This document shows positions 1-6,153 of a DNA stretch of 9,697 nt, piece after piece. A model generated the notes under the pieces. The model was given only the letters and a program-made list of their open reading frames with translations. It did no database searches and was not told the origin of the DNA. The position numbers and the translations under genes were made by a program. This DNA comes from UBA1774 sp045628925 (lineage in GTDB: Bacteria > Bacillota > Clostridia > Oscillospirales > Oscillospiraceae), in the NCBI GenBank assembly GCA_045628925.1, contig JAZQQF010000191.1, positions 1 to 9,697 of the forward strand, read 5' to 3'. How positions within the stretch are numbered: the first letter of the stretch is position 1; every line of letters starts with the position of its first letter.

Positions 1-1446
1 GTCGGTGCTGACCACGTATTCCCGCTCATGGTTCAGGAACCCTTCCACCTGCTTCCGCCGCGTGGCATAGGGCAGCGCCCCGTAGATGATGGCAGGCTCC
101 TTGCCGTGCATTCTAAGATCCTCCGCCACGCTCAGGACGCCCACCTTGGAGAAGGTGATGAGCGCGTCTCCCGGCTGGATGTCCAGATAGTCCACCACCC
201 GGTTCATGCAGATGAGCGGCGTTTTCCGCTGGTGCTCGATGACCTCATATTCGTCGCCGCAGGCGCGGATGAGCCTTAAAAGCAGGCCCTTCGCCTCCGG
301 TGCGGCGCAGAGATGCACCTCCCCCGCGAGAACGCCCAGAATCGCCCGCGTCCACGCATAGCCGCGCTCCCGGTCGCAGATCATCTGACATTCGTCGATG
401 ACCGCCACGTCGAAATGGCGCTTCATATCCAGCTTTTCCGCCGTGGCCGAAACGTGGGTATCCCCGTCGCGCACGTCCTCCTCCTCGCCGGTGGTGAGGC
501 TGCAGTTCACGCCGTTATCCAGCAGCGTCTCCTGCGCCTCCAGCGCCAGCAGACGAAGGGGCGCCAGATACACGCCCGTGCCCGCCCGGATGAGCCGCTG
601 AAAGCCCGCATAGGTCTTGCCCGTGTTCGTCCCGCCGATATGCACCACGAAATGCCGGGAAATGGCGCGGGCCTCCGGGTATTCGTCCTTGGGATTCAGG
701 GCCACCAGCAGCTCCAGACTGCTGCGGATGGCACGGGGCACATAGAAAACCGAATAGAGATAGCTCAGCGGGTGGCTCAGCAGTTCCTGCGAGGGGAACT
801 CCTCCATACGCAGCAGCTTCCCCAGCTCCGCCTCCGGCTGGGAGGCGGTGAAATCCGCGATGGCCCGCTCCGCGGCGGCCAGCAGCGCGGGGGTATACCG
901 CTCCCGCAGCCGCGCCTGCGTTTCCTCCGGCGCGTTCCCCAGCCAGTAGCCCGCCGAGGCGAAGCGTTTCATCTCCGTGCCGGGGCTTGCGTCCGTATCG
1001 CCCGCGTGCTGCTCCAGCGCGAGGAAATGGCCCAGATAGCTGGCGGCCTTCCCCTCCCGCAGATTCGGCTGGGCATTAGCCCGCATGGTCATCAGGATGC
1101 CCTCATGGTAGTGCTTCGCCAGCACCTCCGCATCCGTGTCCGCCGAATCCGACACGGTCCAGCTCTCTCCGAGGAGCTGCAGCGAACCCTGCAGCCCGGC
1201 GGCCGCCTCGGTCTTTGCCCGCTGGACGGCGGCGCGTTCCGCCTCCTGCGCCCGCGCCTTCTGCGCCTGAAACGCCTCCAAATTCTCCGCCGCCAGCACG
1301 TCCTCCTTCGGCCATGAACGCACCGTGCGGCCGTTCAGCTGCCGATACTGGGGCTTTGGCAGGTAATCCTTTAACATGGAATCGGTCCAGCCCCGGCTTT
1401 TCAGGGTCCCGACCGACCAGAATTTTCCGTTTTTTCCGCCTGACAT
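1..1446 (-). CDS. SUV3-like superfamily 2 RNA helicase, partial (C-terminus beyond window)
   Basis: My reading of the minus strand from ATG 1446 gives 482 codons with no stop, continuing past base 1. Helicase motifs lie in order: Walker A GGTNTGKT (271-278), motif Ia YLAPLRLLALE (293-303), TGEE (319-322), a DEAD-type box DECQ (351-354) followed by MICDRERGYAWTRA, GDALITFSK (426-434), AIIYGALP (452-459), and VVSTD at the edge, the start of motif V. This order and wording match SUV3/SUPV3L1, the ATP-dependent RNA helicase of the mitochondrial degradosome, and its bacterial homologues; an ATP-driven RNA-unwinding role is inferred from that. Residues 9-54 form a separate small domain (GWTDSML, RSWPKEDV) that looks like a helix-turn-helix found on other bacterial proteins; I am less sure of this. 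Residues 55-80 are Ala/Glu/Gln-rich and probably helical. An AGGAG ribosome site lies 7 bases before the ATG. The gene diverges from the dehydrogenase gene. Confidence 0.88.
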   Translation of the reverse strand, partial: MSGGKNGKFWSVGTLKSRGWTDSMLKDYLPKPQYRQLNGRTVRSWPKEDVLAAENLEAFQAQKARAQEAERAAVQRAKTEAAAGLQGSLQLLGESWTVSDSADTDAEVLAKHYHEGILMTMRANAQPNLREGKAASYLGHFLALEQHAGDTDASPGTEMKRFASAGYWLGNAPEETQARLRERYTPALLAAAERAIADFTASQPEAELGKLLRMEEFPSQELLSHPLSYLYSVFYVPRAIRSSLELLVALNPKDEYPEARAISRHFVVHIGGTNTGKTYAGFQRLIRAGTGVYLAPLRLLALEAQETLLDNGVNCSLTTGEEEDVRDGDTHVSATAEKLDMKRHFDVAVIDECQMICDRERGYAWTRAILGVLAGEVHLCAAPEAKGLLLRLIRACGDEYEVIEHQRKTPLICMNRVVDYLDIQPGDALITFSKVGVLSVAEDLRMHGKEPAIIYGALPYATRRKQVEGFLNHEREYVVSTD

Positions 1447-1479
1447 ACCGTTTCTCCTGTATAATTGCTCAGTTGGGAT

Positions 1480-1508
1480 AGTTTATCACACTTTTCTCCG
1501 TTTTACAA
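1480..1508 (-). promoter_or_regulatory. Predicted sigma-A promoter of the SUV3-like helicase
   Basis: On the minus strand TTGTAA (1508-1503) is followed by a 17-base spacer and TAAACT (1485-1480). Each hexamer matches four of six consensus bases. It lies about 34 bases before the helicase start codon, with an AGGAG site (1458-1454) between. It is back to back with the dehydrogenase promoter; the two -35 boxes are 12 bases apart. Confidence 0.5.
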
Positions 1509-1520
1509 CTTTCTATCTAC

Positions 1521-1549
1521 TTCCCACCGGCGGAAAACTGTGATATACT
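1521..1549 (+). promoter_or_regulatory. Predicted extended -10 promoter of the dehydrogenase/amidohydrolase unit
   Basis: TGATATACT (1541-1549) is an extended -10 element (TGn followed by TATACT). A weak -35, TTCCCA (1521-1526), lies exactly 17 bases upstream of the TATACT hexamer. The start codon follows 39 bases later. The pssA promoter shares nearly the same TGTGnTATACTG context. Confidence 0.6.
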
Positions 1550-1574
1550 GTCCTTTAGAATTCAAAACAAACTG

Positions 1575-1579
1575 GGAGG
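1575..1579 (+). promoter_or_regulatory. Ribosome binding site deciding the dehydrogenase start
   Basis: GGAGG lies 9 bases before ATG 1589 but only 3 bases before the in-frame TTG at 1583. The spacing favours the ATG, so I annotate the gene from 1589. Confidence 0.75.
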
Positions 1580-1588
1580 AACTTGATC

Positions 1589-2380
1589 ATGACGAATATT
1601 GAACAGATCTCCGGGTTTTCCATGGACTTTTTCAGCCTGAAGGGCAAGGTGGCCATCGTCACCGGCGCCAATCAGGGTCTCGGCATGGGCTATGCGCTGG
1701 CCTTCGCGCGGGCGGGCGCCGACCTGTTCATCCCCCACTATACGGAGGACGTGAAGGATATCAAGGAGCTGATCGAGGCGGAGGGCCGCCGCGTGGAGTT
1801 CTATCGGGGCGACCTGCAGGATCGGGAGTATCTCCGCAGCATCCCCGGCAAGTGCCTGGAAGCCTACGGGCAGATCGACATTCTGGTGAACAACGCGGGT
1901 ACCAACTGCTTCGCGGAGTTTCTGGAATTCCCCGACGAGGGCTGGGATCGGGTCATCAACGTGAACATGAACGCGGTATATCTGCTGGGTCATGAGGTCG
2001 CCAAGGTCATGGCGAAGCAGGGTCACGGCAAGATCATCAACATCGGCTCCGCCCTGAGCTACACCGGCGACGCGAAGTGCCCCGCCTACATCACCGCCAA
2101 GCACGGCGTCATCGGCATCACCCGCAGCTTCGCAAACGAGCTGGGGAAGTATAACATCCAGTGTAATGCCATCTGCCCGGGCTTCATCTACACGGAGGTG
2201 AACAAGGCCATCTCCGACGACCCGGTCTTCTATCAGCACATCACCGACCGCATCTCTCAGGGCCGCTGGGGCACGCTGGGCGACCTGATGGGCCCCGCCG
2301 TGTTCCTCGCAAGCCGCGCTCCCGACTATATCAACGGCGCCGACATCAAGGTGGACGGCGGCTTCTCCACGGTGCTGTAA
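1589..2380 (+). CDS. Short-chain dehydrogenase/reductase, KduD/gluconate dehydrogenase-like
   Basis: A 263-residue classical SDR oxidoreductase of normal length for the family. Visible: cofactor motif TGANQGLG (25-32), NNAG (101-104), and a complete catalytic tetrad, Asn126 (VNMN), Ser154 (NIGSALS), Tyr167 and Lys171 (YITAK). CNAICPGF after the active site and the C-terminal RWGTLGDLMGPAVFLAS and NGADIKVDGG are typical of the KduD/gluconate 5-dehydrogenase branch (2-dehydro-3-deoxy-D-gluconate or related sugar-acid ketone/alcohol interconversion with NAD(P)H). The exact substrate cannot be read from sequence, so no symbol is given. The protein should be cytoplasmic and soluble. It is first in a two-gene unit with the amidohydrolase, 10 bases apart, which suggests consecutive steps in a small-molecule catabolic route. 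Confidence 0.9.
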   Translation: MTNIEQISGFSMDFFSLKGKVAIVTGANQGLGMGYALAFARAGADLFIPHYTEDVKDIKELIEAEGRRVEFYRGDLQDREYLRSIPGKCLEAYGQIDILVNNAGTNCFAEFLEFPDEGWDRVINVNMNAVYLLGHEVAKVMAKQGHGKIINIGSALSYTGDAKCPAYITAKHGVIGITRSFANELGKYNIQCNAICPGFIYTEVNKAISDDPVFYQHITDRISQGRWGTLGDLMGPAVFLASRAPDYINGADIKVDGGFSTVL

Positions 2381-2390
2381 GGCGCGGAAA

Positions 2391-3254
2391 ATGGCATATT
2401 CCGAGTGCCACGGGCACATTTTCATGGACGGTCACGTTTTCAAGGAAGCGATGGACCTGCACCGGGGCGGCGTCGTGACGAACGTCATCGACGCGCGGCT
2501 CGCTTCCCTCCGGGATGCGAACGTGACCTATTACCGCGACGGGGGCGATAAACTGGGCGTGAGCGAATACGCCCGCACCGCCGCCGCCGACTACGGCATT
2601 GAATACCGCACCTGCATCTTCGGCACCCACAAGCGGAAGCAGTACGGCGGGCTGGTAGGTCTCCCCTTCGATACGGCCGCTGATTTCCGGGCGCTGGTGA
2701 AAACGCTGAAGGAGAAGAAGGCCGATTTCGTCAAGCTGATGATCTCCGGCATCATGGATTTTGAGACCTTCGGCGGGCTCAGCGGCGGCGGTCTGGAACT
2801 GGAGGAGATCCCGGAGCTTATTAAGATCGCCCACGGCGAGGGCTTCCGGGTCATGGCCCACGTAAACGGCGCATCGCGCATCAAGACCGCGCTGGAGGCG
2901 GGACTGGACAGCGTGGAGCACGGCTATTTCATGGACGATGAGTGCCTGACCCTGTTAAAGGAAACGGGCGCGGTCTGGGTCCCCACGCTGGCGGCCACTG
3001 CGGGCTTTGCCGGGCGGGCGGGCTTCACGGAGGGCGTCGCGGAGGCGAACATCCGCCACAGCTGCGAAAATCTCCGCAAGGCGAAGGAGCTGGGCGTGCT
3101 GGTCGCCGCCGGGTCGGACGCGGGGGCGGTGAACGTCCCGCCGGACACGGGCATCCATATCGAGCACGCGCTGCTGGCCGCCGCCGGGCTGACGGACGAG
3201 GATATCCGCCGGGGCGACGAGGCCATCCGCACCCGCTTCGTGTTCGGCGGCTGA
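2391..3254 (+). CDS. Metal-dependent amidohydrolase, barrel-only form
   Basis: A 287-residue protein of the amidohydrolase superfamily, which hydrolyses C-N or C-O bonds in cyclic amides, dipeptides and similar substrates at a one- or two-metal centre. All expected metal ligands appear: His7 and His9 (CHGHIF, the HxH after strand 1), Lys115 (ADFVKLM, the candidate carboxylated lysine), His157 (MAHVNG), His177 (VEHGYF) and Asp243 (AGSDAG). The HxH sits only seven residues from the start, and the protein ends shortly after the last barrel helix, so the beta-sandwich that most 380-450-residue relatives build from both termini is missing. The start follows the dehydrogenase stop by 10 bases with only a weak GCGGA ribosome site, so translational coupling is likely. 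The nearest wording is to imidazolonepropionase/prolidase-type amidohydrolases. The substrate is unknown. Confidence 0.85.
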   Translation: MAYSECHGHIFMDGHVFKEAMDLHRGGVVTNVIDARLASLRDANVTYYRDGGDKLGVSEYARTAAADYGIEYRTCIFGTHKRKQYGGLVGLPFDTAADFRALVKTLKEKKADFVKLMISGIMDFETFGGLSGGGLELEEIPELIKIAHGEGFRVMAHVNGASRIKTALEAGLDSVEHGYFMDDECLTLLKETGAVWVPTLAATAGFAGRAGFTEGVAEANIRHSCENLRKAKELGVLVAAGSDAGAVNVPPDTGIHIEHALLAAAGLTDEDIRRGDEAIRTRFVFGG

Positions 3255-3270
3255 ACCTTTTGAAAAAGAC

Positions 3271-3299
3271 TTGTGCTGGCGGGCCTGCTGTGTTATACT
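3271..3299 (+). promoter_or_regulatory. Predicted extended -10 promoter of pssA
   Basis: TGTTATACT (3291-3299) is an extended -10 element. TTGTGC (3271-3276) is a partial -35 with a 17-base spacer before TATACT. It lies just after the amidohydrolase stop codon. I see no terminator between the amidohydrolase gene and here, so read-through from upstream may also feed pssA. Confidence 0.55.
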
Positions 3300-3352
3300 G
3301 AGTCTGTCAGATTGTCGCTGTTTCGGTTCATCATTGGCGGAGGTCGATCGTT

Positions 3353-3967
3353 TTGCTGGGTTATTATAATTATACGGTAATCGCTACCTATGTTTCGCTG
3401 GTCGTTTCCGTGCTGGGTATCTTTCAGGCATGGGAAGGGCGCAGCCTGCTGTCGATCTTCTGTCTGATGCTCTCCGGCCTGCTGGACGCGTTCGACGGGA
3501 AGATCGCCCGCACGAAGCTGGATCGGACGGAGGAGGAAAAGCGCTTCGGCATCCAGCTGGATTCCCTCTGCGACATGGTCTGCTTCGGTGCGCTGCCTGC
3601 GGCCATCTGCCGCAGCTTCGGTCTGAAAAGCGGCTGGGCGCTGTCGGTCTGCTGCCTGTATATCCTCTGCGCGCAGATCCGGCTGGCCTTCTTCAATGTG
3701 CAGGAGGAGGAGCGGCAGAGCAAGACCAGTGAGCGCCGCAGCTGCTATTCCGGTCTGCCGGTGACCAGCATCGCGCTCCTGCTGCCCCCGGTCTATCTGC
3801 TGCATAACCTCGGTGACGATGTGATGCGGTGGACGGCGGGCATCCTGCTGCTCATCGTGGGCGTTCTCTTCATCACCCCCATCCGCGTGCCCAAGCCCCA
3901 CAAGGCGGGCATCATCGCGGTCGTCGCCGTCGGCATCGTGGAGGTCGTCCTCCTGCTGCTGACGTAA
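3353..3967 (+). CDS. pssA: CDP-diacylglycerol--serine O-phosphatidyltransferase (phosphatidylserine synthase)
   Basis: A 204-residue integral membrane enzyme of the CDP-alcohol phosphatidyltransferase family, which joins serine to CDP-diacylglycerol to make phosphatidylserine and CMP. The family signature is present: D45xxD48-G49xxA52-R53, then G66xxxD70xxxD74, which bind metal and the CDP moiety. There are 12 residues between AR and G, longer than the usual 8 or 9. The branch is set by IRLAFFN and the later YSGLPVTS, which are characteristic of PssA rather than PgsA. Hydrophobic segments lie at roughly 8-27, 32-45, 74-86, 94-110, 132-150, 157-172 and 182-203. The start is TTG 3353, 9 bases after GGAGG (3339-3343); no ATG fits as well. 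The gene has its own promoter and a strong terminator, so it is probably transcribed alone. Confidence 0.88.
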   Translation: MLGYYNYTVIATYVSLVVSVLGIFQAWEGRSLLSIFCLMLSGLLDAFDGKIARTKLDRTEEEKRFGIQLDSLCDMVCFGALPAAICRSFGLKSGWALSVCCLYILCAQIRLAFFNVQEEERQSKTSERRSCYSGLPVTSIALLLPPVYLLHNLGDDVMRWTAGILLLIVGVLFITPIRVPKPHKAGIIAVVAVGIVEVVLLLLT

Positions 3968-3986
3968 GAAAACATCGAATCAGATT

Positions 3987-4023
3987 CGGGCTGCTGCAAA
4001 CGATTTGCAGCAGCCCGTTTTTT
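3987..4023 (+). terminator. Strong rho-independent terminator after pssA
   Basis: A perfect 14-base-pair stem, CGGGCTGCTGCAAA (3987-4000) with TTTGCAGCAGCCCG (4004-4017), closes on a three-base loop and runs straight into TTTTTT (4018-4023). It begins 20 bases after the pssA stop. The T-tract is on the plus side only, so it should work in that direction. Confidence 0.95.
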
Positions 4024-4053
4024 GTGCGGTGCAGGTTCACGAAAAGGGTACAC

Positions 4054-4097
4054 GGGCGATTCGTGAATCGCCCCTACGGGTGGATTATGAATCGCCC
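4054..4097. repeat. Short palindromic repeat with GAATCGCCC units
   Basis: GGGCGATTC (4054-4062) and GAATCGCCC (4065-4073) form a perfect 9-base inverted repeat with a 2-base centre. A second GAATCGCCC (4089-4097), preceded by GATTAT, repeats the right arm 24 bases later. The unit lies in the spacer between two convergent terminators. It resembles small dispersed intergenic palindromes known from many bacterial genomes; copy number elsewhere cannot be seen from this window. Confidence 0.6.
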
Positions 4098-4109
4098 AAT
4101 GCATACAAG

Positions 4110-4147
4110 GAATCCCCCGCAGGTGCAGAAGCGCCTGCGGGGGATTC
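4110..4147 (-). terminator. Hairpin ending the hflK-hflC unit
   Basis: GAATCCCCCGCAGGTGC (4110-4126) and GCGCCTGCGGGGGATTC (4131-4147) form a 17-base-pair stem (one G-T wobble on one strand) around the loop AGAA. It starts 7 bases after the hflC stop. The T-tract is poor: CTTGTAT on the minus strand and TGCTTTCTC on the plus strand. It is therefore a probable terminator or 3'-end protecting hairpin for the minus unit, less canonical than the pssA one. Confidence 0.65.
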
Positions 4148-4154
4148 TGCTTTC

Positions 4155-5039
4155 TCAGTAGAAGATCTGTGCGATGGGGCTGTCCGCGTCGAGGATGAGG
4201 GTCTTTTCCTCCCCTGTCATGGAGGACTTCAGCGCGTCCAGCGCGATCATGAAGGTGTAGAACTCCGCTTCCGCTTCGGTGTCGTAGGCTTCGCTCAGGA
4301 TGCGCATATACTCCGCGTCGCCCTCGGCCTTGATGATCTCGGCCTGTGCCTTGGCCTCGGCCAGCTCGATCTCCACGTCCTTGTCCGCCGCGTTGCGGAT
4401 CTCCTTGGCCTGCTTCTCGCCGTCCGCCAGATAGCCGGCGGCGATGTTGTTGCGCTCAGAGATCATGCGGGCATAGACCGCGCTCTTGTTATCGTCCGGC
4501 AGGTCGATCTTCTTGGTCTCCACGGCCTGTAGGGTGATGCCGTAGCGGTCGAAGGAATCGCCGATGTTGTCCATGATGGCGTCCACCACCGCGCCGCTGC
4601 GCCCGGAGATGATCTGGTCGCGGGTCAAGCTGGACATGACGGTCTTGAGGGCGTTATACACGTTCGCGTTGATGCGGCTCTCCGCGTTCTCGATGCTGCC
4701 GGACAGGGTCTCGATGAACAGCCGCGGGTCATCGATGCTCCAGATGGCGAAGCAGTCAGCGATGAGGCTGGTCTTGTCCGCGCTGAGCAGGTCGCTCACC
4801 GGCAGGTCATAGAGCAGCACCGTGTTGGGCAGGGTGCTGACGGTCTGCACGAACGGCACCTTCAGATACAGGCCCGGCGCTTCCTTCACGTCCACCACCG
4901 CGCCGAACTGGGTGATGACGCCGTATTCATTCTGCTTCACCACGAAGGTACCCGTGGCGATGAGAATGGCCAGCAGGATGATGATGACGACCACGATGGT
5001 CAGGCCGATCTTTCCGCTCTTTTTCTTCGTCTTAGCCAA
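4155..5039 (-). CDS. hflC: SPFH/Band 7 membrane protein HflC
   Basis: A 294-residue SPFH-family protein. A basic N-terminus (MAKTKKKSGK) is followed by one membrane segment (11-29), then the SPFH domain (VVKQNEYGVITQFG at 33-46, PGLYLKVPF at 55-63), the family-typical ARMISERNNIAAGYLADG (190-207), and an Ala/Glu/Lys coiled coil (208-258). In E. coli HflC pairs with HflK in a large cage that surrounds and modulates the FtsH protease; the same partnership is inferred from the adjacent hflK. The basic N-terminus predicts inside-N topology with the SPFH domain outside the membrane. The start is TTG 5039, set by a perfect AGGAGGT eight bases upstream. The gene overlaps the end of hflK by 8 bases, so the two are translationally coupled. 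No ftsH is in this window. Confidence 0.9.
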   Translation of the reverse strand: MAKTKKKSGKIGLTIVVVIIILLAILIATGTFVVKQNEYGVITQFGAVVDVKEAPGLYLKVPFVQTVSTLPNTVLLYDLPVSDLLSADKTSLIADCFAIWSIDDPRLFIETLSGSIENAESRINANVYNALKTVMSSLTRDQIISGRSGAVVDAIMDNIGDSFDRYGITLQAVETKKIDLPDDNKSAVYARMISERNNIAAGYLADGEKQAKEIRNAADKDVEIELAEAKAQAEIIKAEGDAEYMRILSEAYDTEAEAEFYTFMIALDALKSSMTGEEKTLILDADSPIAQIFY

Positions 5040-6105
5040 GTTCCTGCACCTCCTCCGTCACGCTTTCGCCGCCGGTGAAGTCATCCAGCGGCAGGACGGT
5101 GGTCAGCTCGCTGCCGTCCTTGCCCAGAATGATGACCTTCATGCCCGGGAACACGTCCGTCACCGTTTCATAGAACAGGCGCTGGCGGGTGATCTCCGGG
5201 AAGCGGGAATACTCCTTGTAAAGTTCCTCAAAGCGGGTGGCCTGACCGTTGGCTTCCGCGATGCGGGCAGCCCGGTAGGCTTCCGCCTGCTGCACGATCT
5301 CGTCGGCGTTGGCCTCCGCGGCGGGCAGCTCTTCGTTCGCGTATTTGTTCGCGTTGTTGATGGCGGTCTCCGCTTCCTGCTTACTGGTCTCCACCATCTT
5401 GAAGGCCTGCTGCACCTCCCGCGTGGGCGGCTCGGCATCCTGCATGGCGATGTTCACAAGGCTGATGCCCAGGTCTTCCTGCTCCAGACGGGCGGTGATC
5501 TTTTCCTTGATGGCCCCCTGTATTTCGGATTTGCCGGTGGTGATCACGTCGTCCACGTTATACAGGCCGATGGTGTCGCGGATATAGCTCTGGCAGAGCA
5601 TTTTCAGGATGCCCACCGGGTCCTGACTGTTGTAGAGATACTTCACCGGATCCACCACGCGGTACTCCACGTAGAAGTCCACGTTGACGAAGTTGAAGTC
5701 CACGGAGATCATCACGCTCTCGTCCTCGATGGACCTGTCCGTCGCCGGGTCATAGCCGATGGCGAAGCCCTGCACGTTTTTGCTCACAAGGGTCTTTTTC
5801 TGGATCACGGGGATCTTGAATTTCAGACCGGAGGCGGTCACCACGCTGGGCTTGCCGAAGGTGGTAATGACCGCGTACTGATCCTCCCGCAGCTGATAAA
5901 CGCTGCCGCCCACCAGCGCGAGGATGATCAGCAGGATCACCGCAGGGGCGACCCACTTGGCCGAAACGGGCTTGCGGGGCTTCTTCATGGGCTTTACTTC
6001 CCCGTCCACCACCACGTAATCGTCCTGCTGCTGTTTTTTCTTCTTCTGGATCGCCTGCACCGCGATGATCGCGGCGACGACCACAAGGATGAGGATAAAC
6101 TGCAT
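5032..6105 (-). CDS. hflK: SPFH/Band 7 membrane protein HflK with an extra N-terminal membrane segment
   Basis: A 357-residue SPFH-family protein, partner of HflC. The SPFH region begins about residue 70 (REDQYAVITTFGKP at 73-86). The HflK-type signature AMQDAEPPTREVQQAF (220-235) is followed by a long Ala/Glu-rich coiled coil (236-300) and FPEITRQRLFYET (302-314). There are two hydrophobic segments, residues 3-19 and 51-69, separated by a linker starting KKKKQQQ and rich in lysine. E. coli HflK has a single segment after a cytoplasmic glycine-rich tail, so the first helix is unusual. The basic linker should lie inside, leaving the SPFH domain outside. I chose ATG 6105 because the AAAGGA site is 9 bases from it but abuts ATG 6114; a 360-residue product from 6114 is possible. 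The stop codon lies inside the hflC start region. Confidence 0.9.
   Translation of the reverse strand: MQFILILVVVAAIIAVQAIQKKKKQQQDDYVVVDGEVKPMKKPRKPVSAKWVAPAVILLIILALVGGSVYQLREDQYAVITTFGKPSVVTASGLKFKIPVIQKKTLVSKNVQGFAIGYDPATDRSIEDESVMISVDFNFVNVDFYVEYRVVDPVKYLYNSQDPVGILKMLCQSYIRDTIGLYNVDDVITTGKSEIQGAIKEKITARLEQEDLGISLVNIAMQDAEPPTREVQQAFKMVETSKQEAETAINNANKYANEELPAAEANADEIVQQAEAYRAARIAEANGQATRFEELYKEYSRFPEITRQRLFYETVTDVFPGMKVIILGKDGSELTTVLPLDDFTGGESVTEEVQELG
5048..5054 (-). promoter_or_regulatory. Ribosome binding site of hflC, inside the end of hflK
   Basis: AGGAGGT on the minus strand (5054-5048) is a full seven-base match to the 16S rRNA tail and lies 8 bases before TTG 5039. It justifies the non-ATG start and the 8-base overlap with hflK. 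Confidence 0.85.
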
Positions 6106-6114
6106 CTGCATCAT

Positions 6115-6120
6115 TCCTTT
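6115..6120 (-). promoter_or_regulatory. Ribosome binding site of hflK
   Basis: AAAGGA on the minus strand lies directly against two tandem ATG codons (6114 and 6111), too close for either. The third in-frame ATG (6105) is 9 bases away and is the preferred start. Confidence 0.6.
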
Positions 6121-6153
6121 CTTTATGTATCTTCAAACCCGATCGGGCCTGTC

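Noticed and set aside
313..1317. A 334-codon open frame on the plus strand
   Set aside because: It is antisense to the SUV3-like helicase, whose ordered motifs show the minus strand is coding. Its product is Arg/Leu/Gln-rich and unrecognisable.
1562..2425. A 287-codon open frame on the minus strand
   Set aside because: It is antisense to the short-chain dehydrogenase, which has a full catalytic tetrad and a good ribosome site.
4024..4154. Short plus-strand reading frames through the pssA-hflC spacer
   Set aside because: They run through two terminators and a palindromic repeat, with no ribosome site.
6138..6147. CCCGATCGGG palindrome between the lysozyme gene and hflK, considered as a terminator
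   Set aside because: With a usable loop only three base pairs remain, and no T-run of more than three follows. It is too weak to split the minus unit.
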